Shown: positions 18,597 to 27,306 of the stretch, piece after piece
How positions within the stretch are numbered: position 1 is the stretch's first letter
Layout of the letters: the number at the start of each line of letters is the position of its first letter
Source of the DNA: CAWHXG01 sp963833235
GTDB lineage: Bacteria; Pseudomonadota; Alphaproteobacteria; Rhodobacterales; Rhodobacteraceae
Assembly (NCBI GenBank): GCA_963833235.1
Contig: CAWHXG010000003.1
Coordinates: 1 to 64,000, forward strand
Reading direction: 5' to 3'
Length of the DNA: 64,000 nt
Position numbers and translations under genes: made by a program
Notes under the pieces: model-generated
Seen by the model: only the letters and a program-made list of their open reading frames with translations
What the model was told of the DNA's origin: nothing
Databases searched by the model: none

Positions 18597-19757
18597 CTAC
18601 TGCTGCAACGCCTGGACGGCAACAGCCACGTCCATGTGCTCGTCGCCGGCGCCCGGCGCGGCCAGCCCGCGGATCGGCGCCGCGTCGTCGGCATCGAAGC
18701 CCGAGCAGAGGCGGATGTAGCGATCGTCGGGGCAGCGCTCGTTGGAGGCATCGAACCCGACCCAGCCGAGGCCCCGCAGGAAGATCTCGGCCCAGGCATG
18801 GCTGGCCTCGCCACCGTCGGGTGCCGGGGTGACGTGGGGGTCAAGATCGCGCGGCGCGGCCTGGGGCGCCGTGCCCTGGCTCTGGGACTGGCTTTGCGAC
18901 TGGCTCTGGCTCTGACCCTGGCTCTGACCCTGGCTCTGACCCTGGCTTTGACCCTGGCTCTGACCCTGGCTCTGACCCTGGCTCTGACCCTGGCTCTGAC
19001 CCTGGCTCTGACCCTGGCTCTGACCCTGGCTCTGACCCTGGCTCTGACCCTGGCTCTGACCCTGGCTCTGACCCTGGCTCTGACCCTGGCTCTGACCCTG
19101 GCTCTGACCGGGCGCCGCCGGCGGACGCGTGCCCTCCGGGAACACGTCGCGCGGCGCGCCCGGCTGGGCCGAATGCATGTAGCCCGCTACGTAGCGCGCC
19201 GGCAGCCCCTGGGTCAGCGCAACTGCGATAAGGGCATGGCTATGGTCCTGGCACACGCCCTTGCCCGCCGCCAAGGCCTCCGCCGCCGTGGTCGCGGCCC
19301 CGGTGGAGCCGCTGGTATAGGCGATGGCATTCGTCACCGCGGCGCAAAGCGCATGGGCCTTCTCGAGATCGCTGGCGCCCTGAAGCCCCGCAAGCGCGTC
19401 TCCGGCCAGTTCCGTCAGCGCCACGTCGGCACGGGTGGCGCGGCCCTCCCGCAGATAGGCCTCGGGCGGGACGCGCTCGCGGTGGCCGCGCAGAACCCCG
19501 GCCAGGTCGCTGGTCTCGATCAGCCCCTCCACCAGCACCTCGACCCGGTCCACCGGCCCCGCAAGGCTGACGGTCCGCGTCACGTCGCCCGCGCCATCGC
19601 GGAACTCCGATCCGATCACGCCGCCTTCGGTGGTGACCGACCAGTCGAGGATCCCCTGCCCGTCGAAGGCCGAGGGCATCAGTCGCTGGCTCTGGATCAC
19701 CCGCCGGCGCGGCGTGTCGTAGCTGTAGACGGTCAGGTGGTGCACGCGCAGTTTCAT
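18597..19757 (-). CDS. Transglutaminase-like protein with a (QGQS)n insertion
   Basis: 386 aa. N-terminal beta domain (residues 1-90, HHLTVYSYDTPRRRVIQSQR), then the papain-like transglutaminase core. Catalytic residues are Cys169 in GKGVCQDHSH, His320 in GEASHAWAEI and Asp336 in GFDASN. Between Cys and His, residues about 217-295 are almost only Gln, Ser and Gly, with about 16 perfect QGQS units; relatives of this family lack such a stretch and are about 290 aa. The insertion sits on a surface loop, so activity may be kept. The start at 19757 overlaps the stop of the alpha-E gene (ATGA). Role: predicted peptidase or ligase of the Anbu system (known context), no defined substrate. Confidence 0.92.
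   Translation of the reverse strand: MKLRVHHLTVYSYDTPRRRVIQSQRLMPSAFDGQGILDWSVTTEGGVIGSEFRDGAGDVTRTVSLAGPVDRVEVLVEGLIETSDLAGVLRGHRERVPPEAYLREGRATRADVALTELAGDALAGLQGASDLEKAHALCAAVTNAIAYTSGSTGAATTAAEALAAGKGVCQDHSHALIAVALTQGLPARYVAGYMHSAQPGAPRDVFPEGTRPPAAPGQSQGQSQGQSQGQSQGQSQGQSQGQSQGQSQGQSQGQSQGQSQGQSQGQSQGQSQGQSQGQSQGQSQSQSQSQSQSQGTAPQAAPRDLDPHVTPAPDGGEASHAWAEIFLRGLGWVGFDASNERCPDDRYIRLCSGFDADDAAPIRGLAAPGAGDEHMDVAVAVQALQQ
18911..19109. repeat. 12-bp tandem repeat (about 16 copies) inside the transglutaminase gene
   Basis: TCTGACCCTGGC is repeated 16 times from 18911 to 19102 with one single-base variant (TTTGACCCTGGC at 18947), then decays. A 6-bp-related degenerate stretch precedes it from about 18884. 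The unit is a multiple of three, so changes in copy number by slippage keep the reading frame and only change the length of the Gln/Ser/Gly loop. Strain-to-strain length variation is expected, and assembly copy number may be wrong. Confidence 0.97.
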
Positions 19758-20713
19758 GCCGCGATCCCCCGCAGGTAGGTGCCGCTGATCATGGTGGCAA
19801 GCGCCGCCACCTCGCCCACGAACCGCTCCAGGAATTCGTGCAGACCCTCGTCGAAGATGTCCTCCAGCGTCGTCTCGTCGAGCGCGGTCAACAGCGCGCG
19901 GGCGGCGGCCTGGGCATCTGTCGTGGCCCCGTAGCCCCGCGCCAGACGGTCCAGATGGTCCGACGCGCCCTGGATCGCGGTGCGCAGGGAACGCGGGCAC
20001 TGGGCGTTGAGGATCAGCAGGTCGACGATCTTCGCCGGCGTCACCTCGCCGCCATAGGCCCAGTGGAAGGAGCGGTGCATCTGCATGCCGCGCAGGAGCG
20101 TGGTCCACTGGTAGTTGTCGAGGCCGGAACCCACATAGCCGGCATCGGGCAGCAGCACGTAGTACTTCACGTCGAGGAGCCGCGCGGTGTTGTCGGCCCG
20201 TTCCAGATGATAGCCGAGGTGCATGAAGTCGTAGCCGTCGTTGCGCAGGAGCGTGGCCATCATCGCGCCCTGCACGAGCGCGGTCTGCCGGGTCGTCCAC
20301 TCGGTGAGGTCGCTCACCTCTAGCTCGCCCCGCGGCTGGCGCCGAAGCTGGTTCATCTCCTGAAAGGCGCCGTTCATCGCATCCCAGACCGGCGAGGTCA
20401 GCGCCGTGCGGACGATCCGCGCGTTCTCCCGGGCGCTGGCCAGGCACGAGGCGACCGAAGACGGGTTGTCCGCATCGAAGAAGAGGTACGAGATCACGTT
20501 GCGCTCCACCGCCTCGCCGTACTTTCCGTCGAAGCCGGGCGCGGTGCCGCTCGCCTGCAGGATGCTGTCCCACTCCGTGCGGTACCCGTCGGCGGTGTCG
20601 GGCAGCAGCGTGATGCGGGCGCCGACCTCGATCAGCCGCGCCATCGTCTCGGCCCGCTCCATGTAGCGGCCGATCCAGAACAGGTTCTCAGCGGTGCGGC
20701 TCAGCATCGGCAT
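19754..20713 (-). CDS. Alpha-E domain protein (DUF403 family)
   Basis: 319 aa, mostly alpha-helical. The signature start MLSRTAENLFWIGRYMERAE and the internal HLGYHLERADNTARLLDVKY are hallmarks of the alpha-E family, which always accompanies circularly permuted ATP-grasp and transglutaminase genes. Conserved Glu and Arg residues suggest a catalytic or metal-binding helical bundle, but the activity is unknown. It lies 19 bp after the ATP-grasp gene and overlaps the transglutaminase start by 4 bp, so the operon is tight. Confidence 0.93.
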   Translation of the reverse strand: MPMLSRTAENLFWIGRYMERAETMARLIEVGARITLLPDTADGYRTEWDSILQASGTAPGFDGKYGEAVERNVISYLFFDADNPSSVASCLASARENARIVRTALTSPVWDAMNGAFQEMNQLRRQPRGELEVSDLTEWTTRQTALVQGAMMATLLRNDGYDFMHLGYHLERADNTARLLDVKYYVLLPDAGYVGSGLDNYQWTTLLRGMQMHRSFHWAYGGEVTPAKIVDLLILNAQCPRSLRTAIQGASDHLDRLARGYGATTDAQAAARALLTALDETTLEDIFDEGLHEFLERFVGEVAALATMISGTYLRGIAA

Positions 20714-20732
20714 CCTCCGGTCATCAGGCCCC

Positions 20733-22148
20733 TCATTCGGCCAGCACCCAGGTGTCCTTCACCCCGCCCCCCTGCGAGGAGTTCACCACCAGCGATCCGT
20801 CCTTCAGCGCCACGCGTGTCAGGCCGCCGGGCACCAGCTCCACCTGCTCGCCCACAAGGCAATAGGGGCGCAAGTCCACGTGGCGCGGGGCGATCCCCTC
20901 CTCCACGAAGGTCGGACAGGTGCTGAGCGACAGGGTCGGCTGGGCGATGTAGTTGTGCGGGCGCTCGCGGATCTTGGCGGCGAAGGCCTCGATCTCGCCG
21001 GTCGCGGCGCGCGGCCCGATGAGCATCCCGTAGCCGCCCGAGCCGTGGACTTCCTTGACCACAAGCTCCGCGAGGTTCTTCAGCACGTACTGGCACTCGT
21101 CGGCCCTGGCGCATTGCCAGGTCGGCACGTTCTTCAGCACCGGCTCCTCGCCGAGGTAGAAGCGCACCATCTCGGGCACGTAGGTGTAGACGGCCTTGTC
21201 GTCGGCCACGCCCGCGCCGGGGGCGGAGGCGATGGCCACCCCGCCGGAGCGGTAGACGTTCATCAGGCCCGGCACGCCCAGCATGCTGTCGGCGCGGAAG
21301 CACAAGGGGTCGATGAAAGCATCGTCCAGCCGGCGATAGATCACGTCCACCCGGCGCGGCCCCTCGGTGGTGCGCATCCACACGTAATCGCCCTCGACGA
21401 ACAGATCCTGCCCCTCGACCAGCTCCACCCCCATCAGATCGGCCAGGAACGAATGCTCGTAATAGGCGGAGTTGAAATGGCCCGGAGTCAGGATCACCAC
21501 CGTCGGCTCGCCGTCGCATTTCTGCGGGGCGACCGAGGCGAGCGTGCGGCGCAGCACCTCGGGGTAGCTGTCGACCGGCGCGATGCGGTTGTTGCGGAAG
21601 AGCGCCGGGAACATCCGCATCATGATCTCGCGGTTCTCCAGCATGTAGGAGACCCCCGAAGGCGTGCGGCAATTGTCCTCCAGCACGTAGAAATCGTCGG
21701 GCCCCGTGCGCACCAGGTCGATCCCCACGATATGGCTGTAGACCCCGCGCGGCGGGCGGATGCCCACGACCGATTTCTCGTAGGCCGCGTTGCGGTAGAC
21801 CAGATGGGCGGGGATGCGGCCGGCGCGGACGATCTCGCCGCGGCCGTAGACGTCCACGAGGAAGGCGTTGAGCGCCCGGGCGCGCTGCTTGATCCCGCGT
21901 TCCAGCCGCAGCCATTCCAGATGGGTGAAGACCCGCGGGAACATGTCGAACGGGATCAGCCTGTCGGGGTCGCCACCCTCGCCATAGACGGCGAAGGTGA
22001 TGCCGATGCGGCGAAAGAGGGCTTCCGCCTCGGCCTGCTTGAGGCTGCGCAGCTCCGCCGGCATGTCGCGCTGCCAGTCCTCGAGCCGGGCATAGGGCGC
22101 GCGGATCCGGCCGCTCTCGTACATCTCGTTGAAATAGCTCGCTGCCAT
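20733..22148 (-). CDS. Circularly permuted type 2 ATP-grasp protein
   Basis: 471 aa. First gene of the Anbu cluster. Recognisable family blocks are FDMFPRVFTHLEWLRLERGIKQ (part), VYSHIVGIDLVRTGPDDFYVLEDN, CRTPSGVSYMLENREIMMR, GDYVWMRTTEGPRRVDVIYRR and VVKEVHGSGGYGMLIGP, the last with the ATP-binding Lys and Gly loop. ATP-grasp enzymes form amide bonds through acyl-phosphates, so this member is expected to make a peptide or add residues to a protein (established idea for the family, product unknown). The ATG at 22148 begins MAASYFNEMYESG, the usual N-terminus. It is divergent from the exonuclease gene over a 282-bp gap. Confidence 0.94.
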   Translation of the reverse strand: MAASYFNEMYESGRIRAPYARLEDWQRDMPAELRSLKQAEAEALFRRIGITFAVYGEGGDPDRLIPFDMFPRVFTHLEWLRLERGIKQRARALNAFLVDVYGRGEIVRAGRIPAHLVYRNAAYEKSVVGIRPPRGVYSHIVGIDLVRTGPDDFYVLEDNCRTPSGVSYMLENREIMMRMFPALFRNNRIAPVDSYPEVLRRTLASVAPQKCDGEPTVVILTPGHFNSAYYEHSFLADLMGVELVEGQDLFVEGDYVWMRTTEGPRRVDVIYRRLDDAFIDPLCFRADSMLGVPGLMNVYRSGGVAIASAPGAGVADDKAVYTYVPEMVRFYLGEEPVLKNVPTWQCARADECQYVLKNLAELVVKEVHGSGGYGMLIGPRAATGEIEAFAAKIRERPHNYIAQPTLSLSTCPTFVEEGIAPRHVDLRPYCLVGEQVELVPGGLTRVALKDGSLVVNSSQGGGVKDTWVLAE

Positions 22149-22430
22149 GAGTGCCGCTCGACCCCTTGCCCTGATCTGCCGCACCATAGGTGGCAATGCC
22201 CCGCCGCTGCAACCGGACGGCGACAGGCGCAGGCCGGCGCCGGCAGCCTCATGGGTCCATCCCCTGGAACTGGGGCCGGAACGCTTGCCTTGACGGCGCA
22301 CCGCCGCGCCACGCCGCATCCATGGGGGCGGCCCCTTCGGCAAGGTCCGACGTTCCGCGCCCAGCGGCATCGCCCCTGGTATCGGCGCGGCGGGCTGGCA
22401 GGGCCCGGCGCCTGCGCTATACCCCTTCGC

Positions 22431-23468
22431 ATGGCCGATCCCGTCCTGACCTTCACCGACAGGGGCATCTACTGCCCCGCCGGCGACTTTCACATCGATC
22501 CCTGGCGGCCCGTCGACCGGGCGCTGATTACCCATGGCCATGCCGATCACGCGCGCGACGGGCACCGCAGCTATCTGGCCACGGCACCCGCAGCCCCCGT
22601 GATGCGGCACCGCCTGGGCGACATCCGGCTGGAGGAGATCGCCTACGGCGAAGCCCGGCGGATCGGCGGCGCGACCGTCTCGTTCCATCCCGCGGGCCAC
22701 GTGCCGGGGTCGGCGCAGATCCGGGTCGAGGTGGGCGGCGAGGTCTGGGTGGCCTCGGGTGACTACAAGACGGCCGATGACGGGCTGTCGGAGCCGTTCG
22801 AGCCCGTGCGCTGCCATGCCTTCATTACCGAATGCACCTTCGGGCTGCCGGTCTTCGACTGGCGCGGTCAGGCGGAGATCATGGGCGAGATCAATGCCTG
22901 GTGGGCGGCGAACGTCGCGGGCGGGCGGGCGAGCATCCTCGGGGCCTACTCGCTGGGCAAGGCGCAGCGGCTGCTCGCCGGGCTCGATCCGTCCATCGGA
23001 CCGATCCTGACCCACGGCGCCGTCGAGAACACCAACGAGGTGCTGCGCGCCCAGGGGATCGCCCTGCCCGACACGATCCGCGTGACGCCCGAGACGGACC
23101 GCAAGGCGCATCCCGGCGCGCTGGTTCTGGCGCCACCCTCGGCCCTTGGCACGCCCTGGGCGCGGCGCTTCGGTGGCGCGGCCAACCCGCCCTCCACGGC
23201 CTTCGCAAGCGGCTGGATGGCGCTGCGCGGCGTGCGGCGGCAGCGCGCGGCGGATCGCGGCTTTGTGGTGAGCGATCATGCGGATTGGGGCGGGCTGAAC
23301 GCGGCCATCGCGGCGACGGGGGCAACGCGGATCTTCGCGACCCACGGCTACACGTCGGTGTTCCGGCGCTGGCTTGAGAGCCGGGGCTACCAGGCGGCGG
23401 TGGTCGAGACGGAATACGAGGGCGAGAGCCTCGATGCCGGCGAGGCGGAGGTGGTCGATGCGGCGTGA
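22431..23468 (+). CDS. Ligase-associated DNA exonuclease (metallo-beta-lactamase fold)
   Basis: 345 aa. The metallo-beta-lactamase signature THGHADHA gives H35, H37, D39 and H40. FHPAGHVPGSAQI supplies another metal His, WVASGDYK the bridging Asp, and ATHGYTSVFRRWL near the end the last His. It resembles mRNA 3'-processing and SNM1/Artemis-type nucleases and belongs to the subfamily encoded next to ATP-dependent DNA ligases. It lies 15 bp before the ligase gene. The usual companions, a DEXH-box helicase and the PdeM endonuclease, are not in this window. Confidence 0.93.
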   Translation: MADPVLTFTDRGIYCPAGDFHIDPWRPVDRALITHGHADHARDGHRSYLATAPAAPVMRHRLGDIRLEEIAYGEARRIGGATVSFHPAGHVPGSAQIRVEVGGEVWVASGDYKTADDGLSEPFEPVRCHAFITECTFGLPVFDWRGQAEIMGEINAWWAANVAGGRASILGAYSLGKAQRLLAGLDPSIGPILTHGAVENTNEVLRAQGIALPDTIRVTPETDRKAHPGALVLAPPSALGTPWARRFGGAANPPSTAFASGWMALRGVRRQRAADRGFVVSDHADWGGLNAAIAATGATRIFATHGYTSVFRRWLESRGYQAAVVETEYEGESLDAGEAEVVDAA

Positions 23469-23483
23469 CGGGCGGCGCCCGCC

Positions 23484-25094
23484 ATGAAGCGTTTCGCGGC
23501 CCTCTTCCTTGCGCTTGACCAGACCACGCGCACCAACGCGAAGGTCGCGGCGCTGGCCGACTATTTCCGCGAGGCGCCCGAGCCCGACAGGCTGTGGTGC
23601 ATGGCGCTTCTCTCGGGGCGGCGGCCGCGGCGGACGATCACCACCACCCGGCTCCGCGAATGGGCGGCGGAACGCGCCGGCCTGCCGCTCTGGCTGGTGG
23701 AGGAGGCCTACCCCGTGGTGGGCGACCTGGCCGAGACGATCGCCCTGATCCTGCCGCCGCCGCAGCGGGTCACCGACCTGCCCCTGAGCGACTGGATCGC
23801 CCGCGTGCAGGCCCTGGGCGCGGAGGAGGAAGCCGTGCGCAAGGCCGCGATCCTCGACGCCTGGGACGGGCTGGAGACGACGGAGCGCTTCGTCTTCAAC
23901 AAGCTCATCACCGGCGGCTTCCGCATGGGCGTCAGCGCCAAGCTGATGACCCGGGCGCTGGCGGCGGCAACCGGGATCGCGGAGGCCGAGCTGGCGCACC
24001 GGCTGATGGGCGACTGGACGCCGCAGACCACGAGCTTCCAGGCGCTCATCCATGCGCCCGATGCCGGCGCCGCGCTTTCGCGCCCCTATCCGTTCTATCT
24101 GGCCTATCAGCTCGACGCGGCGGAGGACGATCTCGAGAGCGGCCTCGGACCTGCAGCGGAGTGGAGCGCCGAGTGGAAATGGGACGGCATCCGCGGCCAG
24201 CTGATCCGCCGCGGCGGCGAACACTACCTTTGGAGCCGGGGCGAGGAGCTGATGACCGACCGCTTCCCGGAACTCGCCCGCAGCGTCGATTTCGTGCCCG
24301 ATGGCACCGTGATCGACGGCGAGGTGCTGGCCTGGGATGCCGCGGCCCGGGCGCCGATGACCTTCAACGCCCTGCAGAAGCGGATCGGGCGCAAGACGGT
24401 GCCGAAGAAGCTGATGGCCGAGGCACCCGTGGTGCTGATGGCCTACGACCTGCTGGAATGGCAGGAGGCGGATCTGCGCGCGGCGCCCTTCGCCGAGCGG
24501 CGCGCCAGGCTCGAGACGCTGGTCGAGGGCCTGCCGGACGCGGCCCGCATGACCCTCTCGCCCCGGATCGCCTTCGAGAGCTGGGATGCCCTGGCGACGG
24601 CCCGGGCCGGGTCCCGCGAGCGCGCCGCCGAAGGGGTGATGCTGAAGCGCCTTGCCTCGCCCTACCTCGCGGGGCGCAAGAAGGGCGACTGGTGGAAGTG
24701 GAAGGTGGCGCCGCTCGTGATCGACGCGGTGATGATCTACGCGCAGGCCGGCAGCGGCCGGCGGGCGAACCTCTTCACCGATTTCACCTTCGCCGTCTGG
24801 AAGGGCGCGGATCTGGTGCCGTTCACCAAGGCCTATTCCGGGCTGACCGATGCCGAGTTCCGCCGCATCACCGCCTGGGTCCGGCGCAACACGCTGGAAC
24901 GCTTCGGCCCGGTGCGCCGGGTGACGCCCGAGCATGTCTTCGAGATCGCCTTCGAGGGCATCCAGGAAAGCCCGCGCCACAAGTCCGGCGTGGCGCTGCG
25001 GTTTCCGCGGATGGCACGCTGGCGGCATGATAAGCCCGCGGCCGAGGCCAACACCTACGACGACCTGCGCGAGATGCTGCGCGTCTACGGCTGA
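23484..25094 (+). CDS. ATP-dependent DNA ligase
   Basis: 536 aa. N-terminal DNA-binding domain (residues 1-200), adenylation domain with the AMP-accepting Lys232 in motif I EWKWDGIRGQ, motif III-like DGEVLAWD, motif IV EGVMLKR, motif V DWWKWK, and a C-terminal OB domain ending RRVTPEHVFEIAFEGIQ and SGVALRFPRMARWR. This is the bacterial ligase type encoded with a metallo-beta-lactamase exonuclease, thought to act in DNA damage repair next to the essential NAD-dependent LigA. The ATG at 23484 follows the exonuclease stop by 15 bp; the two are co-transcribed. Confidence 0.94.
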   Translation: MKRFAALFLALDQTTRTNAKVAALADYFREAPEPDRLWCMALLSGRRPRRTITTTRLREWAAERAGLPLWLVEEAYPVVGDLAETIALILPPPQRVTDLPLSDWIARVQALGAEEEAVRKAAILDAWDGLETTERFVFNKLITGGFRMGVSAKLMTRALAAATGIAEAELAHRLMGDWTPQTTSFQALIHAPDAGAALSRPYPFYLAYQLDAAEDDLESGLGPAAEWSAEWKWDGIRGQLIRRGGEHYLWSRGEELMTDRFPELARSVDFVPDGTVIDGEVLAWDAAARAPMTFNALQKRIGRKTVPKKLMAEAPVVLMAYDLLEWQEADLRAAPFAERRARLETLVEGLPDAARMTLSPRIAFESWDALATARAGSRERAAEGVMLKRLASPYLAGRKKGDWWKWKVAPLVIDAVMIYAQAGSGRRANLFTDFTFAVWKGADLVPFTKAYSGLTDAEFRRITAWVRRNTLERFGPVRRVTPEHVFEIAFEGIQESPRHKSGVALRFPRMARWRHDKPAAEANTYDDLREMLRVYG

Positions 25095-25134
25095 GGGGCG
25101 GCGCCGGCGGAAGGTGGCGGAAGCCTCCGGCGGG

Positions 25135-25151
25135 GATATTTGGGGAATATC
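25135..25151. repeat. Small hairpin GATATT-TGGGG-AATATC downstream of the ligase gene
   Basis: Six-base arms flank a TGGGG loop, 41 bp after the ligase stop, directly after CCTCCGGCGGG. From memory, CCTCCGGCGGGGATATTT is a frequent intergenic element in Rhodobacteraceae genomes, which fits the proposed family. It may act as a processing or weak termination signal. The rest of the 288-bp gap to pepF (25095-25382) holds nothing else I recognise. Confidence 0.5.
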
Positions 25152-25382
25152 GAAGCGGAACCGGCGTACCCTTCGGGGGGCTGCGCGCAGGTCGCAGCCC
25201 ATGGCGGGCGCGCCGGAGGGGTTGATGTGACGGTGCCCCGGCGGGCGCCCACGGGAGGCGCAAGTGCCGGCTGGCGCCCATCGCGACGCCAAGGGCCGAA
25301 AGGAGTGGGGCCAGGGCATTGTCACCGGTCGGGGCGGCGGCCTATGTCACTGGCGAGCGCTGCAGCCCGAAAGGTTCTCCCG

Positions 25383-27227
25383 ATGACCCATGCCAAGCCC
25401 ACCCTCCCCGTCTTCGACGTCGATACGCGCGGCGGCGGCGGCGGCTTCGGAGATCTGCCGGAATGGGACCTGAGCGATCTCTATGCCGGCGAGGACGATC
25501 CGGCGCTGGCACGGGATTTCGACTGGCTGGACGGCGAGTGCGCAGCGTTCGCCGCGGACTACGAGGGCAAGCTGGAGGGCCTCGACGCGGCGGGGCTGCT
25601 GGCCGCGGTGAAGCGCGACGAGCGGATCAGCACGGTGGCCGGGCGGATCATGTCGTTCGCGGGCCTGCGATATTACCAGAACACGACCGATGCCGACCGG
25701 GCGAAGTTCATGGCGGACTGCCAGGACAGGATGACCGTCTGCACCTCGAAGCTGGTCTTCTACGGGCTGGAACTGAACCGCTTGGACGAGGCGCACTTGA
25801 ACGCGCGGCTCGACGCCGACGCCGACCTCGGGCGCTACCGCCCGATCTTCGACCGGCTGCGCGCGATGCGGCCCTATCAGCTATCCGACGAGCTGGAAAA
25901 GTTCCTGCACGATCAGTCGACGGTGGGCGCCACTGCCTGGAACCGGCTTTTCGACGAGACGATGGCGGGGCTGGAGTTCGAGGTGCAGGGCGAGGTCATG
26001 GGGCTCGAGGCGACGCTGGATTGCCTGACCGACCGCGACCGAGCGCGGCGCGAGGCGGCGGCGCGCGAGCTGGCGGCCACCTTCGCCGAGCACGTCAAGC
26101 TTTTCGCCCGCGTCCACAACACGCTGGCGAAGGAAAAGGAGATCGAGGACCGCTGGCGCAAGATGCCGACGCCCCAGACCGGCCGGCACCTGAGCAATCA
26201 TGTGGAGCCGGAAGTCGTGCAGGCCCTGCGCGACGCGGTGGTGGCGGCCTACCCCAAGCTCAGCCACCGCTACTTCGAGCTGAAACGCAAATGGCTCGGG
26301 CTCGACAAGCTGCAGGTCTGGGACCGCAACGCCCCCCTGCCGGCGGAAGCCGAGCGCAAGATCGGCTGGGCCGAGGCGGAGCGGACGGTGATGGAGGCCT
26401 ATGCCGGGTTCGACCCGCGCATGGCGGAGATCGCGAAGCCCTTCTTCACCGATGGCTGGATCGACGCTGGCGTGAAACCCGGCAAGGCGCCCGGCGCCTT
26501 CGCGCACCCGACCGTGACCGAGGTGCACCCCTACGTGCTGCTGAACTACCTCGGCAAGCCGCGCGACGTGATGACCCTGGCGCACGAGCTGGGGCATGGC
26601 GTGCATCAGGTGCTGGCGGCGGATCAGGGCGAGCTTCTGGCCTCGACGCCCCTGACCCTTGCGGAGACCGCGAGCGTCTTCGGCGAGATGCTGACGTTCC
26701 GGGCGCTCCTAGCGCAGGCGAAGCACCCGGCAGAGCGCAGGGTGCTGCTGGCCGGCAAGGTCGAGGACATGATCAACACGGTCGTGCGCCAGATCGCCTT
26801 CTACGATTTCGAATGCAAGCTGCACGCCGCCCGCGCCGAGGGCGAGCTGACGCCCGATGCCATCAACGCGCTCTGGATGAGCGTGCAGGGCGAGAGCCTC
26901 GGCCCCGCGTTCGAGTTCATGGAGGGCTACGAGGTGTTCTGGGCGTACATCCCGCATTTCGTGCATTCGCCCTTCTACGTCTACGCCTACGCCTTCGGCG
27001 ACGGCCTCGTGAACGCGCTCTATGCCGCCTACGAGGAGGGCGACGCGGATTTCCAGGCGAAGTACTTCGAGATGCTGAAGGCCGGCGGCTCCAAGCACCA
27101 CACGGAGCTTCTGGCGCCCTTCGGCCTCGATGCGTCCGACCCGGCCTTCTGGGACAAGGGGCTCTCGATGATCTCTGGCTTCATCGACGAGCTCGAAGCC
27201 ATGGAAGCTTCGACGCCGACGGCCTAA
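25383..27227 (+). CDS. pepF: Oligoendopeptidase F, M3 family
   Basis: Cytosolic zinc endopeptidase that cleaves peptides of about 7-17 residues. 614 aa, normal for the PepF type. The zinc motif is H401-E-L-G-H405 in LAHELGHGVHQ, with the third ligand Glu expected in LAETASVFGEM. The N-terminal helical lobe begins LPEWDLSDLYAGEDDP, a common PepF opening. Upstream in-frame codons from 25140 are not coding: the ATG at 25383 matches family length, though no clear Shine-Dalgarno is seen. No operon partner; the potassium transporter gene starts 79 bp later on the same strand. Confidence 0.94.
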   Translation: MTHAKPTLPVFDVDTRGGGGGFGDLPEWDLSDLYAGEDDPALARDFDWLDGECAAFAADYEGKLEGLDAAGLLAAVKRDERISTVAGRIMSFAGLRYYQNTTDADRAKFMADCQDRMTVCTSKLVFYGLELNRLDEAHLNARLDADADLGRYRPIFDRLRAMRPYQLSDELEKFLHDQSTVGATAWNRLFDETMAGLEFEVQGEVMGLEATLDCLTDRDRARREAAARELAATFAEHVKLFARVHNTLAKEKEIEDRWRKMPTPQTGRHLSNHVEPEVVQALRDAVVAAYPKLSHRYFELKRKWLGLDKLQVWDRNAPLPAEAERKIGWAEAERTVMEAYAGFDPRMAEIAKPFFTDGWIDAGVKPGKAPGAFAHPTVTEVHPYVLLNYLGKPRDVMTLAHELGHGVHQVLAADQGELLASTPLTLAETASVFGEMLTFRALLAQAKHPAERRVLLAGKVEDMINTVVRQIAFYDFECKLHAARAEGELTPDAINALWMSVQGESLGPAFEFMEGYEVFWAYIPHFVHSPFYVYAYAFGDGLVNALYAAYEEGDADFQAKYFEMLKAGGSKHHTELLAPFGLDASDPAFWDKGLSMISGFIDELEAMEASTPTA

Positions 27228-27306
27228 TCTCGGATTCGAGGCGCGACCGGAACCCCGCGTCCTTGGCCAGGATTTGTGAGGGACGGGTTTCCGGGAGGCG
27301 CCTAAC

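Noticed and set aside
18636..19778. Plus-strand gene encoding a long Leu-Ala-Thr repeat protein
   Set aside because: It is the reverse complement of the QGQS repeat in the transglutaminase gene, with no start signal or family match.
22267..22282. LexA box upstream of the exonuclease/ligase pair
   Set aside because: The two GAAC elements are separated by eight bases, not the required seven.
20733..25325. 1530-codon minus-strand gene running through the ligase and exonuclease genes
   Set aside because: Antisense of two well-supported plus-strand genes in GC-rich DNA. Only the 20733-22148 part is real (ATP-grasp).
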